Assembly (NCBI RefSeq): GCF_000247695.1
Contig: NW_004624730.1
Coordinates: 29,971,612-30,035,611, forward strand
Direction of reading: 5' to 3'
Length of the DNA: 64,000 nt
Source of the DNA: Heterocephalus glaber
Taxonomy: Eukaryota > Chordata > Mammalia > Rodentia > Bathyergidae
The notes beneath the pieces are model-generated. The model saw only the letters and a list, made by a program, of their open reading frames with translations, was not told where the DNA came from and searched no databases. Of this stretch, positions 60,651-64,000 are shown in pieces; position 1 is the stretch's first letter; every line of letters begins with the position of its first letter. A program made the position numbers and the translations under genes.

Positions 60651-61819
60651 AATGATTAAATGACAAACATTTCTGTGTTACTTTGCAAAATACTGTGTAA
60701 ACTTCAAATAATTTATATGCATATTATTATGGTCTCTGTATCCATATGCTTAATATACAACAGAAGTTCCTAATATTTTAAGAAATATGCTTTGGGAGAC
60801 ATGATAGATGTAAGTAGAGTGTGGCAAACTCTGTAGAGGAAGTGCTTCTTAGTGGAGTACCTACCAGTCTTTTTACCTTTTATTTATATACTGATGTATT
60901 GAAACATTTTCAAATGTTGTTTGTATATAAAATAAGTCTTAATCACTAAGGACCTAACTTTTAGGTTGAAGCCTGGCTAGTCAATTACAGAAAAATCATT
61001 GAAAATGAAATTTATACAATTAGAAAAGAATCCAAATAATTCAAATAGATATTTTCAAAACACAATACTCTGTTATCACCTTTGTAAAGTCACAAAATTT
61101 CATCTGTGGCTTTAATGATAACACTGTGGAGCACGTATCTTAGAAACTAAACAGCAAATAGATTGTAGTCAGATTGCGTCTTCTTTGGAAGCCTGACACG
61201 GTAACCAAATCACATAGGCACTGAACCAGGTTGTTTTCAACACTCACTGGCAGGTGACAGTTTTATCTGATACATGTTTTTCCAACTTTTGACTTTAAAA
61301 CTTTGAAATCTAAATTTTAAGGCATTCTAATTATAAAACAAGGACATTCTTTTGTGCTGCTTTGGCAATATCTAATGTTAAACCTATGCTGTCAGTTTGA
61401 AATTCCAAACCTTGTACAGTTGGATAGGCTGTAGTCCTGAGTCCATTGGTTGGTCACTTGTTTTTCTGAGTATTGCTTGCAGAGCGGATTCCTTAGTAAG
61501 CATGTTCTCATATAATTTATTCAGATAACTATTATTTACTCTTTAAGCCTGAAAAGAAGATTAAATGACTGCAGTTTGGTTTTTATAATTACTTATACCT
61601 GTTATATAATGCAAGATAAGTTGTACCTCTTTGGAAGTCTCAGAGATTCTATTTGGTGGTAAAATTTAGTTTTGAGATGTTTGGATTTCAGTTATATTCA
61701 GTTTTGCTTTCTCTGGATAATTAATAGTGGATAATATTAATATAGTAATTGAAATATTCTATTTAGTAGCTTTTCCACATGATGGGTAATTCTATTGTCA
61801 ATTAAGAAAAAATAATTTC
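60651..61819. other. Unassigned stretch
   Basis: No gene is seen. About 61090-61270 is a non-repetitive, less AT-rich patch that I cannot assign. Confidence 0.45.
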
Positions 61820-62055
61820 AAAAATTTTTTTGTTTGTGAGGTACAAAGAAATGCTTTTGTTTGTGTATGCTACATAAATAATTAAATTAACCTAGTTAAC
61901 ATATTCATCCCTTCAAATGCCCCATGCTTTGTGGTGAGAACATGTGAGATAGACCCTCTTCACAATGTTGAGATGTATAATACTCCATTAACTATATTCA
62001 CCATATAGTTCAGTTAATCCCAAAAAACTTCATCCCTCTCATCATAGGATCACTT
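61820..62055 (-). mobile_element. Older LINE-1 3' UTR fragment, antisense
   Basis: ttgtgaggtacaaagaaatg, aacctagttaacatattcatc, tgtggtgagaacatgtgag, actatattcaccatatag and cccaaaaaacttcatccc recall the antisense 3' UTR of old mammalian L1M families. This is a different and older type from the L1 ends elsewhere here. Confidence 0.7.
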
Positions 62056-64000
62056 TATTTTATACATAATGAGTCAAGTCCCGTCCTAATGCATTGATCC
62101 TTTCAAAAAAACATATTAAATATTCCATTTCCTTTTTAGAGTGATATTAAAATGAATATGATCTGCGAACTACATGGTAGAATTTCTCCAAAACATTAAT
62201 ATTTATCTTCGGGGTCACTACCCAAAGACTAATAGCACTATGTCTAGAATTCCTGTCATGGACTCTGTCAGTTAAACAGTAATAAATGTAATTTAGTAGT
62301 TCACTATTTTATATCCTGTGGCTGGTAATGGTCATCTGGCTAACACCTATCCTGTATTAATCCCTTGAGTCAACAGTCAGGAACATTCAGTGATATACTT
62401 GAAATATTTTTTAACATGTGGTATTTAGAATGTTTAGAATGTCAAAGGAGCCTTTGTAATGATCTTCCCCCTGGGTAGTTAAAAAGATATTTTATAGTTA
62501 TTTTTCAAAGATAGAATGTTTGAAGACTTGAAGGAAATATAAATCTAGAAGAGTGCTTCAGAAAAGAAGTTCAGTTCTAGGGAAGAAAATCACACTATAC
62601 ACAGAAGTATTATATTTGTAAAATATTCTATGAAAAATCCAAGAAAACAGAGTATGTTGTTCATTTTTGGAGGAGAAAAGGGGCTTTTTAAAAAAATGAA
62701 TAAGAATGTGTTTGATGCACTCTTGGGGAGTTACACCTTTCTCTATAATTGTGTTTTTCACATTGTATGTTCACATTTAAATGACTAAAGAGATTGCATA
62801 ACCTGTTCATATTTTTCATAGAACGTATTAAAGCCTGTTTCTATGGCAACAACTTTTAATTGGCAGGTCCCATTCTGTCAGTACTCTCAAGCCTGTTTTG
62901 CTTGGGTATATTGAATTGTTAGAAATGCTTCACATAGTAAAACTTAGATTTGGCATTATTCTTTGGCATAGATGATGTTACTGGCCAATAATTTATTTCA
63001 TTAAATAATTTGGCCATAGTATGTTTGTGTAGTGAGTTACTATAGAGATGATACATAGATCTCAGCAGTCTGTTGGGTATCAGGAAACCTGCTGAGGATT
63101 GATGTTGACTCTTTAGGTTTGCAAACTGATAACAGCATCTTGTCTTACGTTGTACATGTGAAATAGGCAACTGCTTTACCTTCAGAAAAAAGTTGGAAAA
63201 AATTAAAATAGTTTTGGGTAACATTTCAGATGTTAAAAACAGTTTATGTATGGATTTGAATTATTTATAGCTTTGACGTTAACAATACAGAGTGATTTAT
63301 TAGAAACAAACCTAGTTTGCAGATTTCTTCTCATAAATTTTATCTCTTGAATCAATGTGGTGCAGAATGTTGAAGCAGGTATTTAGTGAGTTGGATTCAG
63401 CTACTGCAGTGTTATAAAAATAGATTAAGTAAACAGACACAGCAGGCCAATGCAGCTTGGATTTTGAATCCTTCTGAGACTCAGTATAACCTTAATAGAC
63501 TGTAGTTCTAGGGAGAAAGAAATACGAATCCCTGAGGCGATTTTAGTATATTTAATGAAGGAAAAAACTCTTATAGCAAAGGGTCAGGTGTTGTGTCTTT
63601 TATAATTATTTCAGAAAGCTTTATCTGAAAGCTTCAGTTTTTAAGCTATTCTAGTCTGTTGTGTGGTTAGGTTTTTTTTTTCTCCTTTGCTATTTTTATA
63701 TCACTGCAGTAGCATAACCCTGCACCAACTACAAGACAGCATTGCAGTTGGTGTCGAATGTAAAACTGTTATTAAATGAAAGCTAACAAAGCATATCCTT
63801 GGAAAGAGAAAAACTGTCTGCAATTGAAAACTTGCGATATTGAAATATATTTTCTAAAATTAAAATGTGATAGGAGTAAATGAAACTGTACATTCTCTCC
63901 TCAAAAGTCATGACTTAATTAGTTGAGAACCAAAATATGTTGAGTCACTCGTTTTAATTATTCTTCACTGTTGCAGATGTTATGTAAAAGCTTTCCTTCC
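62056..64000. other. Unassigned AT-rich stretch to window end
   Basis: I see no gene. A small hairpin, caccaact...agttggtg (63723-63753, 15-nt loop), is too short for a microRNA precursor. A splice-acceptor-like tattcttcactgttgcag lies at 63959-63976, only 24 bp from the edge, so any exon beyond it cannot be judged. Confidence 0.4.

Noticed and set aside
63715..63760. Hairpin that could be a microRNA precursor
   Set aside because: The stem is only 8-9 bp with no extended pairing on either side.
63959..64000. Splice acceptor and start of an exon at the window edge
   Set aside because: A polypyrimidine-tgttgcag pattern is present, but only 24 bp follow and such patterns are common by chance.

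Overview
This is mammalian, probably rodent, nuclear DNA with no protein-coding gene I can support. It is AT-rich, dense in microsatellites, and full of retrotransposon fragments. The open frames present are short, begin at chance ATGs, and carry no recognisable domain. Several are translations of CA/TG repeats, SINEs or L1 remnants. The window reads as intergenic DNA or the inside of a large intron. No bacterial genes, CRISPR arrays, operons or intact viral genes are visible.

The rodent assignment rests on three repeat classes. First, tRNA-derived ID-type SINEs with clear pol III A and B boxes (tagctcagtgg ... gttcgatcc) are present on both strands. Second, there is a 7SL-derived B1 monomer. 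Third, there are B1+ID dimers of the B1-dID type. B1-dID is known from non-murid lineages such as beavers, squirrels, dormice and caviomorphs. The ID variant here (…gcctgcctngcaagcgcaaggtccc…) does not look like the squirrel ID I remember, so a beaver-like or other non-murid rodent is my guess, not a demonstration.

Layout. 1-5 kb: an L1 ORF2 fragment cut by the window edge, a B1, an ID and an L1 3' end. 5-14 kb: one ID with a perfect 17-bp target-site duplication (TSD), one more ID, and otherwise unassigned AT-rich DNA. 14-18 kb: a repeat cluster with a MIR, a B1-dID, about 1 kb of antisense L1 ORF2, two IDs and a reversed dimer. 19-24 kb: a long TG microsatellite, a B1-dID, a 36-nt relic of the 5' end of U2 snRNA, and a MIR split by an L1 3' end that carries its own tandem duplication. 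24-30 kb: mostly unassigned, with a GC-richer island near 27 kb. 30-35 kb: several MIRs, a CA repeat, a 45-bp tandem duplication and an ID with TSD. 35-45 kb: mostly unassigned, with two MIRs. 45-48 kb: an old ID, a probable L2-like relic, a 54-codon open segment flanked by splice-like signals, and a hAT-type MITE interrupted by an ID. 51-55 kb: a 5'-truncated L1 with TSD, a young-looking ID, and an 81-bp hAT-like MITE. 57-62 kb: an L1 with a twin-priming-type inversion and two further L1 3'-end fragments.

No undescribed system was found. The items most worth a second look are the 162-bp open segment at 46.6 kb, the L1/MIR tandem duplication at 22.7 kb, the inverted L1 at 57.4-58.1 kb, the small hAT MITE at 54.6 kb and the U2 relic at 21.0 kb.
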